Position numbers and translations under genes: made by a program. The notes beneath the pieces were generated by a model. It was not told the DNA's origin. It was given only the letters and a program-made list of their open reading frames with translations, and did not search any database. Of a DNA stretch of 29,584 nucleotides, positions 6,925 to 15,161 are shown one piece after another (position 1 is the first letter of the stretch; every line of letters begins with the position of its first letter). The DNA is from a virus. The stretch spans positions 1 through 29,584 of the IMG/VR virus record IMGVR_UViG_3300034684_000110; one strand, 5' to 3'.

Positions 6925-9809
6925 GCTATCGTCACCGCCAATTTCCGCAATAAATCGGCCAATTCATCATCTGTAAGAACTTTGTCGACATGTACGTGTA
7001 TATCCCCGTTAACGGTTATAGGCCTCTCTTTCGTGCCTGGGGCAGGGTAGGGGATACGTATCGCCGTCGTGCGTGCGGCTCGTGCGCCTTCTACTGCCAA
7101 TGGTATACTGAGGGTGTTTGGATCTATTCTCTCCACCTCGGGTTTGATAGCCAGCGACATAGCGGGGCTGCGTACCAAATCCGATATGGCGTTGCCGACC
7201 ATGCCTTTAGCCTTGTTTATGCCATCCGCAAAGCCGGCCACCATGTTCTGACCCCAGAGCATGATATAGCGGCCTTCACCTTCTTTGGCCGGAGAGTGGA
7301 ACCCGAGAAAGTTTTTAACCTTGCCCATGACCGAGCTGGCCACCTCGCCGACCTTGCCGAACATGCTCTTTATACCGTCTATAAAGCTCTGTATCAGATT
7401 TTTACCCCAGTCCCATGCGCTTTTTATAAAGTTTGACACGGTGTCTGTTATACGAGTGAATATGCCCGTTATAGCCGTCCATACCCCGTTGGCTGCGCTT
7501 ACTATGCCGTCCCACACACCCTTGAGGAAACCCGCTATAGAGCCCCATACCGCCTGAGCTACAGCCCATATAGCCGCCCACGAGGCTTTTATAAAGGCGC
7601 TGACCTGATCCCAGTTCTTCCACAGCAGCACAATCACCGTAATCAAGCCTACAATGGCGAGCACTATCCACGTTATAGGGTTGGCAAGCAGCGCCGCCGT
7701 AAAGCTCCATGCCGCCGCTATTGCCCCGCCCATAGCGCCTACGAAGGACATGATAGCCGTCCATGCCGTAGTGGCCAGCTGCACGGCAAACGACGCTATG
7801 GCGTTCCATGCATCCACAGCCAGTTTGGCCGCAAATGTTGCTACGCTGGTAACAGCATCACCTATCTTGGACCCGAAGTTTACCAGCGCGTTCCATGCGT
7901 CTGTAGCCAGCTTCGAGGCAAAACTGCCCACGCTTTGGATGCCGTCCGACACATGCCCGGCAAACGATTTGACGCCATCGCCGGCATACATCGCCTTTAT
8001 GCGCATGGTATCGAATCCGTCTTTTATGCCCTTAATCCCTTTGCCGAAAGTTTTTATGCCGCCTTTAGAGCTTATAAGATAACCCATAAGCTTGCTTATC
8101 CCTTTGCCTACGCCGCCAACGGCGGTAACGCCATAACCGCCTATCATAATAAAGCCCGATATGATCGCCATAATAGGTGACAAAACCTTTAATGCTGCCA
8201 TCCCTATGGCCAAAAACGACACGGCGGTTGACACAAGATCCGGGTGAGCGGAGGCAAACTCCACTATTTTCCCAATTAATTCCCCTATAAACGGCAACGC
8301 TTTCTGTATATTATCGCTGAGCGTCACGATAATGTTGGCTATCTGGTCTACGATCGGATAATCCTCAGTCATGCCGGCAAGATCGGATATGAACTTTACG
8401 ACGCTGTCACTCAAATTGCTTAAAGACGGCGATATCTTCTCGAATAACTCGCCAAGTTTTTCGGCCGCTGGATACTGCATCGCCATATCGGCTATCCTGC
8501 CTACGATATCGAACAGTTTATCCGCTACGGCGCCGAGGTATGGCATCATGGCCTCGATTATACCGGATATTTTTTCGCCTATCTTGTATTTCGCCGATAA
8601 TTCGCTTACCTTACCCAGTACTTTTTCTATAGGATCAGCCAGTTTTTCGAATACCGGTATGAGCTGTTCTCCGACGCTGACTTTTATGGCGTCAAAGCGG
8701 TTTTTGAGTATCTGGAGCCTGGCCGATACGGTTTGTTCCATCTTTTTCTGCGCTTCAGCCGTAGCGCCCGATGCTTTCTGCACGTCTTCCAGAGCCTTTG
8801 TCATGTCGCCAGTCTTATTTTGCAGCAGTACCAGCGCTCTGAGGCCTTCATCACCGAATGCCTGCTGGAACTTCATCTTAACCTTATCGCTTGCTTTTGA
8901 TAGATCGCCGTATTTCTTTGTTATATTCTCTACGGTCTTGATAAAATCCACACCGCCGTCGGCCGTCTTGGCCACTTTAAACCCGAGATCAGCCGATGCC
9001 TTGGTCATCTGCCTCATGGTGGCCGCAAAGGCTGTGCCTGCCATGGACCCTTGCAACCCCGCATTGTTGAGCTGGCCAATCACGACAGAGAGTTGCTCAA
9101 GCGACATCCTCGCCTGCAAAGCGGCCGGCATGGCATATTGCAGCGATTCAGTCAATACGTTCAAATTCGCGAATTGGAAATATTGCTGCGTTCTCGTCAG
9201 TGTATCACCCAATCGCGTCATTTCCTGTTGAACGTCTTTCGTCTTGTCCCCCATGTTGTTATATACAGTAGCAAGCAGGTTTGCCGCTTCGGTTGCATCG
9301 CCCATGGTTGCCGTGGCTACAGCCAGAGCCGTTTTAGTGCCCTCTATGGACTGTATGTCATTTAAGCCGGCTGATGCCATCATGTACTGAGTGCGTATAA
9401 ACTCATCCGCCGCTTGAGTATGCGCTTTGGACCACTCTAAGGCCGCCTGCCGTGACGCCTGCATTGACTTTTCCACACTACCCATAGTGGAAGTTATAAC
9501 AGTAGAAAGAGGCGCCATGGCATCCTGGAGTTGCAGTGTCGGGCGCATAATGTCCTGTATGGCGCCTACAGCCGTACGCGCCATGCCGGCCATGGACCCG
9601 CCGATTCGCTTTGCGGCATTAAACACCGAGTTAGCCGACTCGTTAACAAAAGCGGCGGCTATGGTCATACGTTGACCAAACTCTGCCATGCCGCGGCCGG
9701 CCCGCATGGTTTTGTCAAAACCGCCGACAGCTTTATTCATCTTATTTATCGGGCCTGACAGCTTATCCACGACCGATACGACCATGCTCATCTTAAAAAG
9801 CGTTTCCAT
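6921..9809 (-). CDS. tail tape measure protein
   Basis: A 962-residue protein, the longest gene in the window. It sets tail length and is ejected during DNA delivery. The N-terminal ~30-100 residues are helical. Residues ~95-320 match the TP901-type tape measure core ([54 protein letters not shown]). The middle is largely helical. A strongly hydrophobic segment near residues 690-735 ([20 protein letters not shown]) is a likely membrane-spanning helix. Trp-rich helical repeats ([27 protein letters not shown]) and the [14 protein letters not shown]...W motif follow, as in Mu and Firmicutes tape measures. Start supported by AAGGAAGGAG. It lies just after the frameshifted chaperone pair, separated by an oppositely oriented moron. 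Confidence 0.95.
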   Translation of the reverse strand: METLFKMSMVVSVVDKLSGPINKMNKAVGGFDKTMRAGRGMAEFGQRMTIAAAFVNESANSVFNAAKRIGGSMAGMARTAVGAIQDIMRPTLQLQDAMAPLSTVITSTMGSVEKSMQASRQAALEWSKAHTQAADEFIRTQYMMASAGLNDIQSIEGTKTALAVATATMGDATEAANLLATVYNNMGDKTKDVQQEMTRLGDTLTRTQQYFQFANLNVLTESLQYAMPAALQARMSLEQLSVVIGQLNNAGLQGSMAGTAFAATMRQMTKASADLGFKVAKTADGGVDFIKTVENITKKYGDLSKASDKVKMKFQQAFGDEGLRALVLLQNKTGDMTKALEDVQKASGATAEAQKKMEQTVSARLQILKNRFDAIKVSVGEQLIPVFEKLADPIEKVLGKVSELSAKYKIGEKISGIIEAMMPYLGAVADKLFDIVGRIADMAMQYPAAEKLGELFEKISPSLSNLSDSVVKFISDLAGMTEDYPIVDQIANIIVTLSDNIQKALPFIGELIGKIVEFASAHPDLVSTAVSFLAIGMAALKVLSPIMAIISGFIMIGGYGVTAVGGVGKGISKLMGYLISSKGGIKTFGKGIKGIKDGFDTMRIKAMYAGDGVKSFAGHVSDGIQSVGSFASKLATDAWNALVNFGSKIGDAVTSVATFAAKLAVDAWNAIASFAVQLATTAWTAIMSFVGAMGGAIAAAWSFTAALLANPITWIVLAIVGLITVIVLLWKNWDQVSAFIKASWAAIWAVAQAVWGSIAGFLKGVWDGIVSAANGVWTAITGIFTRITDTVSNFIKSAWDWGKNLIQSFIDGIKSMFGKVGEVASSVMGKVKNFLGFHSPAKEGEGRYIMLWGQNMVAGFADGINKAKGMVGNAISDLVRSPAMSLAIKPEVERIDPNTLSIPLAVEGARAARTTAIRIPYPAPGTKERPITVNGDIHVHVDKVLTDDELADLLRKLAVTIA

Positions 9810-9848
9810 TAGCGTCTCCTTCCTTAAAAAATTTTTTGCGTTCGAAGC

Positions 9849-9876
9849 TTTAAAACGGTTAAAATAATGCTATAAT
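9849..9876 (+). promoter_or_regulatory. sigma-70/sigma-A type promoter with extended -10, driving the plus-strand gene
   Basis: The plus strand has TGC directly before a perfect TATAAT (9871-9876), an extended -10 element. A weak -35 (TTTAAA, 9849-9854) stands 16 nt upstream. The ribosome site GGAGGTGAT and the ATG at 9895 follow immediately. It points against late transcription and sits inside the tail operon, so it would serve only the 61-residue plus-strand gene. The assignment is from sequence match; activity is inferred. Confidence 0.75.
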
Positions 9877-9894
9877 ATAGCTGGAGGTGATCTT

Positions 9895-10080
9895 ATGATC
9901 GGGTTCTTTTTCTTTCTCGGGATCGGCATGATCCTCGGGCTTATCTTCGTGGCAATATACTTCGTTATAACCATAGTTCCTTTGATTATACGCGGCATAT
10001 CTCAAATCGGCCGTGCATGGGCGGAGGCCTGGAGAGAAGGCGAAGAGGAATACATGAGAGACCGTTTTAAGAAGCATTGA
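9895..10080 (+). CDS. small membrane protein, probable moron (plus strand)
   Basis: A 61-residue protein on the strand opposite to all its neighbours. It has a near-ideal ribosome site (GGAGGTGATCTT before ATG) and its own extended -10 promoter. Residues ~2-35 are almost wholly hydrophobic (FFFFLGIGMILGLIFVAIYF, then a Pro-containing VPLIIRGI), giving one long or two short membrane helices. The C-terminus (~43-61) is charged and amphipathic with Trp: AWAEAWREGEEEYMRDRF. Its last 14 nt overlap the end of the convergent chaperone frameshift product, and no terminator is visible after it. A separate promoter and reversed orientation inside a late operon are the signature of a moron expressed in lysogeny. 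Superinfection exclusion is one hypothesis, given the adjacent tape measure and membrane nature. The family is unknown to me. Confidence 0.75.
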   Translation: MIGFFFFLGIGMILGLIFVAIYFVITIVPLIIRGISQIGRAWAEAWREGEEEYMRDRFKKH

Positions 10081-10605
10081 TGTTTTGCGCTATCTCATCC
10101 AGCGCCATAAGTATGCCGTTTTTTATCTTTTCTATATCATGTTCTATAAGCGCCGTAGTCTGAGCGGCTTTATCTATATATTCCTCATCCGGCAGCCTGT
10201 CTATTTCAGCCTGCGATAAGCCGATATATTTCCGTATCAGGATGTCCATCTCCAAAAGCCCGGATCTATATTCCTCTGCTTTGCGTTTTAAAGCTTCTTG
10301 GTCGTAAAATTTTGATTAGTACCTATTATCTTCTGCAATTCGCCGCCTATGGCTATCACCAGCCCGGGTTTTTCCTCGAACATGCTATTCACAGCTTCGA
10401 TGTCCGGATATATGACGCACTCGCTTATAAGGTTATACATGGCTTTATAAGCATCGTTCATGATATCTTTTGCGAACTTCGCTATATGCTGCCGTTTAGG
10501 TTTCTTGAAGTAAAACGTCACGATTTTTTCGTCGTCTTCCTGATCCGGCGTTACGGCGTATACCTCGCCGTACTGTTGCTTCCACTGTTCTATTCTCTCG
10601 TCCAT
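10067..10605 (-). CDS. tail assembly chaperone, -1 frameshift fusion product
   Basis: Reading the chaperone from 10605 to the AAATTTT heptamer gives 100 codons. Slipping back one base then continues directly into TAC GAC CAA GAA GCT TTA..., a frame open to the stop at 10067. The fusion would be about 179 residues, adding 79 after residue 100. The added part is helical and charged (LKRKAEEYRSGLLEMDILIRKYIGLSQAEIDRLPDEEYIDKAA, in pieces). It has a possible TTG start at 10255 but no convincing ribosome site there, which favours frameshifting over independent translation. This G/GT arrangement before the tape measure is a conserved feature of long-tailed phages. Expression by frameshift is inferred from the slippery site and frame geometry. 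Confidence 0.75.
10288..10605 (-). CDS. tail assembly chaperone (Mu gp41 position)
   Basis: A 105-residue mostly helical protein located between the tail tube and tape measure genes, where phages encode the tape-measure-binding assembly chaperone. The N-terminus (QWKQQYGEVYAVTPDQED.EKIVTFYFKKPKR..IAKF) resembles the compact domain of DUF6848-like tail chaperones, a beta hairpin followed by helices that recognise a substrate-like residue string. It starts after the tube gene with a GGAGG-like ribosome site (TAAGGAGGG). It ends just after a slippery heptamer, so a fraction of ribosomes likely make the longer product. It would not be part of the virion. Confidence 0.8.
   Translation of the reverse strand: MDERIEQWKQQYGEVYAVTPDQEDDEKIVTFYFKKPKRQHIAKFAKDIMNDAYKAMYNLISECVIYPDIEAVNSMFEEKPGLVIAIGGELQKIIGTNQNFTTKKL
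10306..10312 (-). other. programmed -1 ribosomal frameshift site (AAATTTT)
   Basis: On the minus strand the chaperone reads CAA AAT TTT ACG. The heptamer A AAT TTT has the X XXY YYZ form in the correct phase. After a -1 slip the next codon, TAC, enters the frame that runs to 10067. Both the zero-frame stop (12 nt downstream of the next codons) and the -1 frame's upstream stop flank the site closely. I did not identify a confident downstream stem-loop or internal ribosome-like stimulator. Confidence 0.75.
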
Positions 10606-10620
10606 GATCTTTTACCCTCC

Positions 10621-11052
10621 TTAATTGGCATCCATGCCATTCCAGTTTATGCCGCCCAGAATCAACATGCTCAGCTCGACTTTCACGCTTTTATCGCCCT
10701 GAGCAGCTGACAGTGACTGCTCGGTGAACTTGCACTGCTTAAGCGTGTCGGTCGTAACCGGCTCGTCTTCGTTGGAATATGATACCACTGCGGTGAATGG
10801 TGCCAGGTTATACGTGCCTTTTTTATTTTTCTTGGCATACGCTATCAGCTTGTTGAACTCTTCCCTAAGCATCGTTATCTTACCCTCTGCGCTGTAATTA
10901 CCCGCTCCATATCCCACAGGATTGCTGCCTTTTCCGTATATGGCTTCATATTCCTTTTTGTCGCTGTATTCTATGCTGTCAACGTCTATGAGCGGGGCAT
11001 ACGGCAGCCGTATAGTGATATCTTCCCATGCATATCTCTTGCCGTTAATCAT
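10621..11052 (-). CDS. tail tube protein (Mu gpM position)
   Basis: A 143-residue protein directly after the sheath gene, the normal place for the inner tube. Features are an N-terminal DITIRLPYAPLIDVDSIEYSDKKEYEAIYG with a GKGSNPVGYGAGNYSAEGKITML stretch, and a beta-rich C-terminal half (FTAVVSYSNEDEP...LKQCKFTEQ, KSVKVELSMLILGGINWNG). The combination is typical of small Firmicutes contractile-tail tube proteins. Length is close to Mu gpM (118) and XkdM-like tubes (about 145). It would polymerise inside the sheath around the tape measure. Confidence 0.85.
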   Translation of the reverse strand: MINGKRYAWEDITIRLPYAPLIDVDSIEYSDKKEYEAIYGKGSNPVGYGAGNYSAEGKITMLREEFNKLIAYAKKNKKGTYNLAPFTAVVSYSNEDEPVTTDTLKQCKFTEQSLSAAQGDKSVKVELSMLILGGINWNGMDAN

Positions 11053-11065
11053 CGTTTATCACCTC

Positions 11066-12460
11066 TCATTCCAAAATAGCCAGGCCCATATCGATCTCGA
11101 TGAACCTTATAGTACCGGTAGGCTGTACGCGTATCTTTCCTGCTAATTTCGATGTGGACGTTATATTCTGGTCTCTCGGTATAATCACCTGACCAGCCGC
11201 TATCTCGTCGCCCATACCGGTCAGAAGTTCCTGCGTCAGTTGGCTCTCTATGGCTGCTATGCCTTCCTCGCCGCTTTCGTCTATCTCAGCATGCTCGTAC
11301 CTGAGCGCGGCGTTCCGTACTATGCGGCATGCCTTATCCATCGTGCGCCTGAGCTCGACATATTGATAATCCGATACGGGATCGGCCATTATACGACCGT
11401 TCGTGACATACACGCCACTCATGCCTATATAACGCCTGAACGTAATGTATCCGGCCTCGTCCAGCGCCGTTATATGACCGTCATTTATTCCGGCAGGCCC
11501 TATTTCGTTTATGCCCGGCAGAGGCCCATCCGCCACTTTGCCCGGCGATATATTGCTTTTTATGGACGATACCCTACCGGCATATATCCCTGCCAGATTT
11601 CTTTCCACCTGCGACACCGCTGGGGCAATGCCTCTTGCCGCGCATACAGATACGCGGGTGGAAGCGAAGCTTTCTGACGATGCCTGCAAAGCCGCCACCC
11701 AATCATCCACTGTTTGGCCTGATGCCGGTCCTTCTGCTTCGGCTAAAAAGTGTATATACCTGTAGCTGTTAAATGCCAGGTTGGCTTTGGCATCCAGCGC
11801 TGCCCACACGGCTTCATCGCTGCCGCCTACCACATGAATGAATTCATATTCATACGCGGAATTAAGCAGAGCGTCTATAGCAGCATTCACGCTGTTTACG
11901 CTGGCCTCCGGAGCCGTTGTGACAAAGGCATACGCATCGCCGGCCTTGAAACTGTTCAGCGCATCTTCCGTGCTCTCGGTGAAATTCAGCGTTATACCGG
12001 TGCCCGGTATGACATATTTGCCATCGGTAGGCACCGTGATTTTCTGTACCCACGTTGTGCCACCGTCCAGGCTGTACTTAAATGTCGCCGTGTTAAACCT
12101 GCCGGTATCCACTATCTGAACATTGACCGCATACGCATCCAGCGGGTTGCCGATTGCCGTCATATCGCCTGTACCGGTTTTAGCGGCCGTTATTGTGCCA
12201 ATTGTACCAGCTATATCGCCGGCAGCTCTTACGGCATATATGATCTTGCTGCCGGATAAAAGGCTGTCAAGTATGGCGTTCACCAGCGGACCTGTGCCAA
12301 ACAGCGAAGGAAGATTGTCCATCGCATCAGTCGAAACGGATACTATTTCGTTTACCGTGCCAAGCGAACACACGCCCACTTTTGCATGTATGCCACCGCT
12401 TCCGGGTTCAACCAGCCCCAGCCCTCCGTCTGTTATAGAGAGCCTTACATCAGGTAACAT
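11066..12460 (-). CDS. tail sheath protein (Mu gpL, DUF2586-like)
   Basis: A 464-residue protein that forms the contractile outer sheath. The N-terminus MLPDVRLSITDGGLGLV and the central VVGGSDEAVWAALDAKA block match DUF2586-type sheaths. The C-terminus has the usual sheath pattern: D.GYITFRRYIGMSGVYVTNGRIMAD, YVELRRTMDKACRIVRNAALRY, and IRFIEIDMGLAI. Length is slightly below Mu gpL (495). An insertion-like domain at ~95-185 is rich in Gly/Thr/Asp and probably lies on the sheath surface. It starts after a 1-nt gap from the small upstream gene. Confidence 0.92.
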   Translation of the reverse strand: MLPDVRLSITDGGLGLVEPGSGGIHAKVGVCSLGTVNEIVSVSTDAMDNLPSLFGTGPLVNAILDSLLSGSKIIYAVRAAGDIAGTIGTITAAKTGTGDMTAIGNPLDAYAVNVQIVDTGRFNTATFKYSLDGGTTWVQKITVPTDGKYVIPGTGITLNFTESTEDALNSFKAGDAYAFVTTAPEASVNSVNAAIDALLNSAYEYEFIHVVGGSDEAVWAALDAKANLAFNSYRYIHFLAEAEGPASGQTVDDWVAALQASSESFASTRVSVCAARGIAPAVSQVERNLAGIYAGRVSSIKSNISPGKVADGPLPGINEIGPAGINDGHITALDEAGYITFRRYIGMSGVYVTNGRIMADPVSDYQYVELRRTMDKACRIVRNAALRYEHAEIDESGEEGIAAIESQLTQELLTGMGDEIAAGQVIIPRDQNITSTSKLAGKIRVQPTGTIRFIEIDMGLAILE

Positions 12461-12461
12461 G

Positions 12462-12659
12462 TTACTTCACTCCTTTCATAGATCCGTTTAAGAAACCGTC
12501 TACCGCAGCTTTGAACTCTTTTTCCGTCATAGCTTTGCCCGATCCCCATTTATGGCGCGTTTTTACCCCGACCATAAGCCATGCCGGGAGATTTTTGCCA
12601 AGCTCTTCAACGGGAATTAAACGCTCGTTTAATACCTCTTCATCCTTCTTTGACGCCAT
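12462..12659 (-). CDS. small conserved phage tail-region protein (Mu gp38 position)
   Basis: A 65-residue protein placed immediately before the sheath gene. The sequence has the pattern LIPVEELGKNLPAWLMVGVKTRHKWG.GKAMTEKEFKAAVDGFLNG, which recurs in small proteins before sheath genes in Mu-like and other Firmicutes phages. It is hydrophilic and helical with no membrane segment. Gaps to both neighbours are 1 nt. Its role is unknown; a minor assembly factor is plausible from position. Confidence 0.75.
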   Translation of the reverse strand: MASKKDEEVLNERLIPVEELGKNLPAWLMVGVKTRHKWGSGKAMTEKEFKAAVDGFLNGSMKGVK

Positions 12660-12660
12660 G

Positions 12661-13161
12661 TTATATCACTCCTTGTTCGGTTTGTATTTCCATATCGGCC
12701 AGATTGACCGACACATAGCCCTTATCCTTGTATATACCTCCGCTAAACAACAGCGTCAGTTCCACGCCGGCCTCATGCTTAAGCAAGCTGCCCGGGTCTA
12801 TGGGCATCATACCAGACACATCGACGGATACCGTGTTGCCATGGCTGTCGTATATATGTGTACCAAGCTTTTCGATCGTATTCAGGCATATATCCTCCGC
12901 CGCATTTATGTCCCTGGCTACCACATCGACATAGAACGTAACCGTTCTGTCATACATTTTAATGCGTATTGCGGTCTGCCCATCTGCCGTTTCAATGGCT
13001 ACTTTGGAGCCATTATATGTGATCTTCTCTTCGACTTCCTGGAATATGACGGCCCACGGCATCGCGTGGTACTTTATCTTATCGACATCTCCTATACCAG
13101 CAGTGCTGACGCCCGACGCCTCCAGAGCCGCCTTTATGGCGCCTATGCATTCAGCTATCAT
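12661..13161 (-). CDS. tail terminator / neck protein (Mu gp37 position)
   Basis: A 166-residue protein between the virion morphogenesis protein and the small pre-sheath gene. The N-terminal helix (IAECIGAIKAALEASG) followed by WAVIFQEVEEKITYNG and RTVTFYVDVVARDINAAEDICLNTIEKLGTHIYD is the alpha/beta pattern seen in tail terminator proteins that cap the tube and sheath at the neck. It overlaps its upstream neighbour by ATGA. The assignment rests on gene order and secondary-structure pattern; a general neck protein is the alternative. Confidence 0.7.
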   Translation of the reverse strand: MIAECIGAIKAALEASGVSTAGIGDVDKIKYHAMPWAVIFQEVEEKITYNGSKVAIETADGQTAIRIKMYDRTVTFYVDVVARDINAAEDICLNTIEKLGTHIYDSHGNTVSVDVSGMMPIDPGSLLKHEAGVELTLLFSGGIYKDKGYVSVNLADMEIQTEQGVI

Positions 13162-13646
13162 TTCAGCGCCTCCTTTATAGCTTCGTTCAGTATGCGTTTC
13201 AACTCTTCAATGTTTTCATCGTTTATGCCTAAAAATGGCCTGGCGGGTACGGTAACTTCTTTTTTCTGATACCATCTGTCGCCGACTTTGAACCGCAAAT
13301 ACTTTTTTCTCTTAGCCTTTATGGTGTCGCCTTCCTGATGCACGGCAGCATATTTAACGTTTGTGCCTATCTCGACACCGCGGCGTTTTGCACGATAGGT
13401 GATAGAGTTTTGCAGCCGTTTTGTGTCGCGCAGCGTCTGCCCACCCTGAATTTTTGCCCTGTACGATTTCGGCCACTTGGCGCCGTCCGGCCCTTCGCCA
13501 TGCTTAAACCGCATCTGCACCTCTTTCAGCATGTATTTGCCCATCTGTTTGTGTATCTTCTCAAAATTGATGTTGCCGGCCTTTTGCAGTGCATCGTTGA
13601 ACTTGTCCCAGTCTCCGTCTATGCTCATCTTTATACCGCTTGCCAT
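13158..13646 (-). CDS. phage virion morphogenesis / tail completion protein (Mu gpG, Phage_tail_S-like)
   Basis: A 162-residue basic protein of the virion morphogenesis family. Diagnostic parts are MGKYMLKEVQMRFKHGEGPDGAKWPKS (~40-65), GQTLRDTKRLQNSITYRA (~72-90), V.IGTNVKYAAVHQEGDTI (~94-112) and VPARPFLGINDENIEEL (~135-152). The family acts in joining head and tail. In Mu, gene G lies upstream of the protease gene; here it comes after the DUF1320 protein, as in several Mu relatives. It shares 1 nt with the upstream stop. Confidence 0.88.
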   Translation of the reverse strand: MASGIKMSIDGDWDKFNDALQKAGNINFEKIHKQMGKYMLKEVQMRFKHGEGPDGAKWPKSYRAKIQGGQTLRDTKRLQNSITYRAKRRGVEIGTNVKYAAVHQEGDTIKAKRKKYLRFKVGDRWYQKKEVTVPARPFLGINDENIEELKRILNEAIKEALK

Positions 13647-14080
13647 CAGAATCCCTCCATTTTGTCACGCGAAAACACACGTATTGACGATGTGATCTGC
13701 GCTCCGGACGAGGGCGGAGGAGGCTCCGATGTACCCAGGCCGACAGCTCCCTTGGCTATGCTGGACAGAAGTTTTATAGCGCCGTCATATTTTCTGACGA
13801 TGACGTTGTCCGCGCTGTTTTCGCCCGAATCAAATCCACGCCGCGCAAACAGGTTATACAGCGCTATGTCTGCGGTAAGCTTCTTAACTATCCCAGGAAC
13901 ATGGGACAGGGGAAGTGGATACCTTGTGCCTATATAGGTATCCGCCTCATCCTGAGCAGCCTGTATCGCTTGGTCCACTACGGCCTGGTTTATCGCGCCT
14001 GTGCCTTCATCATCTGTCAGGCTTATCAGCACGGCCTCCGGCACTTGCTTTAGCAGGTCGTCCAGCGTGCAGTACATCAT
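13646..14080 (-). CDS. DUF1320 head-completion protein (Mu gp36)
   Basis: A 144-residue protein matching DUF1320/Mu gp36. The N-terminus MMYCTLDDLLKQVPEAVLISLTDDEG and the middle (VVDQAIQAAQDEADTYIGTRYPLPL, IVKKLTADIALYNLFARRG) are characteristic: a helical bundle that forms a head-tail connector ring in related phages. It overlaps the HI1506-like gene by ATGA. Two consecutive ATG codons could serve as start; the first is used. Confidence 0.9.
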   Translation of the reverse strand: MMYCTLDDLLKQVPEAVLISLTDDEGTGAINQAVVDQAIQAAQDEADTYIGTRYPLPLSHVPGIVKKLTADIALYNLFARRGFDSGENSADNVIVRKYDGAIKLLSSIAKGAVGLGTSEPPPPSSGAQITSSIRVFSRDKMEGF

Positions 14081-14268
14081 TCAGCCTTCTTTCCGTTTTC
14101 TTTCTTTCTTGGCTCGGCTATAACCTCCACAATAAGCATGGGCTCGGCTTTGAGACGCGCCAGCTCTTCATCCGTAAACCTGCCGTCGGGATATACTGCC
14201 GGTTGCGCCGGGTGCTCTATGCCGCAGCGCCTGAAACCGTCCCTTTTAGACGTTATCCGTACAGGCAT
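14077..14268 (-). CDS. HI1506-like small protein of Mu-type phages
   Basis: A 63-residue protein, MPVRITSKRDGFRRCG followed by IEHPAQPAVYPDGRFTDEELARLKAEPMLIVE. This matches the small Mu-like protein next to the capsid gene (FluMu HI1506 type), which has a G-F-R-R-C/A-G motif and a closing FTDEEL..L..EP.L.V stretch. A longer frame starting at 14337 runs inside the capsid gene. The ATG at 14268 is chosen because GAGGTGG precedes it by 7 nt, 2 nt after the capsid stop. The C-terminus is Lys/Glu-rich. Function unknown; a capsid-associated role is inferred from position. Confidence 0.82.
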   Translation of the reverse strand: MPVRITSKRDGFRRCGIEHPAQPAVYPDGRFTDEELARLKAEPMLIVEVIAEPRKKENGKKAE

Positions 14269-14270
14269 CT

Positions 14271-15161
14271 TTATGCCACCTCGCCGGTGGACCCGTAAGC
14301 AAGCTGCCATAAACCGTATCCTGCATTGTCGCGGCAATCCACGCCGTAGATGTATTCTTTGCGCATGAACACATTTTGGTCGTCGGGATTAGTCAGCATC
14401 GTGAACTCTGGCGGTTTGCGCTTCTGGAATATGATCGGCTTGATGGCCTTAGACGTATCCATCAGGAACCATGCGTTCGGATTTTTGGCCAGCCTGGGCG
14501 CCACAAGCAGCTGTGCGCTATTGCGGTATATGTTAGTCGTCCCATTGATCGTTTCGGCAGTCAGTATCGATTTAGCCGCAGCTTCAAGCTGGGGCGGCAC
14601 CACCAGAAGGCTTGGCATGATGTCTAAAGGGTTGCCCTTGTCGTCCAGAATGCTCATCATGGCCGCCCTCGCTGCTCCATAGTTATCGGCTGACAGCTTT
14701 TTATTGCTCACGTTGCTCTGTATCGGTCCGTCCCCGTCTTTATGATCGCCGTCGAAGAAATATTGCCCGTCATAGCACAGCGTATTGAATCCGGCCAGCA
14801 GCAGATCAAATACTATCTCGTCAGGGTGCATAGCCGCCGATTGGCCTATCATCTGCACCAGCGGGTTGTATATCCCTATCGTGTCGTCCTCGATATCGTT
14901 TCTGTCTACCGCTACTGTCAGCTCCCAGTCCTTATTCTTTATTTCGTAACTGTATGCAGAGAGGTTCTGCACAACGCGTTCGCCTACCCATTCGCGCATG
15001 CGCGGTACCTTACCCAGCCATTTGTAGTCCTCTTCGCGGGTGGAAGAGGGAACTACGGTAGCCACCTGGTCATAGTTTGGCTTGGCGTTTGTAAACGCCT
15101 GGTTGAATATGACCTTGAAACTCCTGTAAATGCCCTGTAATGTCGCCTGGTTTATAATCAT
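14271..15161 (-). CDS. T: major capsid protein (Mu gpT)
   Basis: A 296-residue protein of the Mu T major head subunit family, close to Mu T (305). Family segments are LQGIYRSFKVIFNQAF (8-23), YKWLGKVPRMREWVGER (~46-62), the ELTVAVDRNDIEDDTIGIYNPLVQMIG block (~80-106), the region around FFDGDHKDGD (135-144), PSLLVVPPQLEAAAKSIL (~185-202) and the terminal YGVDCRDNAGYGLWQLAYGS. It builds the icosahedral head after protease maturation. It overlaps the endolysin gene upstream by ATGA, which ties capsid and endolysin translation together. Confidence 0.95.
   Translation of the reverse strand: MIINQATLQGIYRSFKVIFNQAFTNAKPNYDQVATVVPSSTREEDYKWLGKVPRMREWVGERVVQNLSAYSYEIKNKDWELTVAVDRNDIEDDTIGIYNPLVQMIGQSAAMHPDEIVFDLLLAGFNTLCYDGQYFFDGDHKDGDGPIQSNVSNKKLSADNYGAARAAMMSILDDKGNPLDIMPSLLVVPPQLEAAAKSILTAETINGTTNIYRNSAQLLVAPRLAKNPNAWFLMDTSKAIKPIIFQKRKPPEFTMLTNPDDQNVFMRKEYIYGVDCRDNAGYGLWQLAYGSTGEVA

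Noticed and set aside
8371-9231. 286-codon open frame on the plus strand
   Set aside because: It lies wholly opposite the tape measure gene, has no ribosome site or recognisable domain, and its residues (Ser/Ala/Phe runs) are what the complement of helical coding DNA gives.
9859-10077. 72-codon minus-strand frame opposite the moron
   Set aside because: The plus-strand gene has a promoter, ribosome site and coherent membrane helix; the minus frame has none of these.
10087-10105. GCGCT/AGCGC hairpin after the moron stop
   Set aside because: Only 5 bp with a 9-nt loop and no T tract directly after it; not a convincing terminator.
12511-13269. 252-codon plus-strand open frame
   Set aside because: Antisense to three tail genes with clear family or position support; no promoter or ribosome site.
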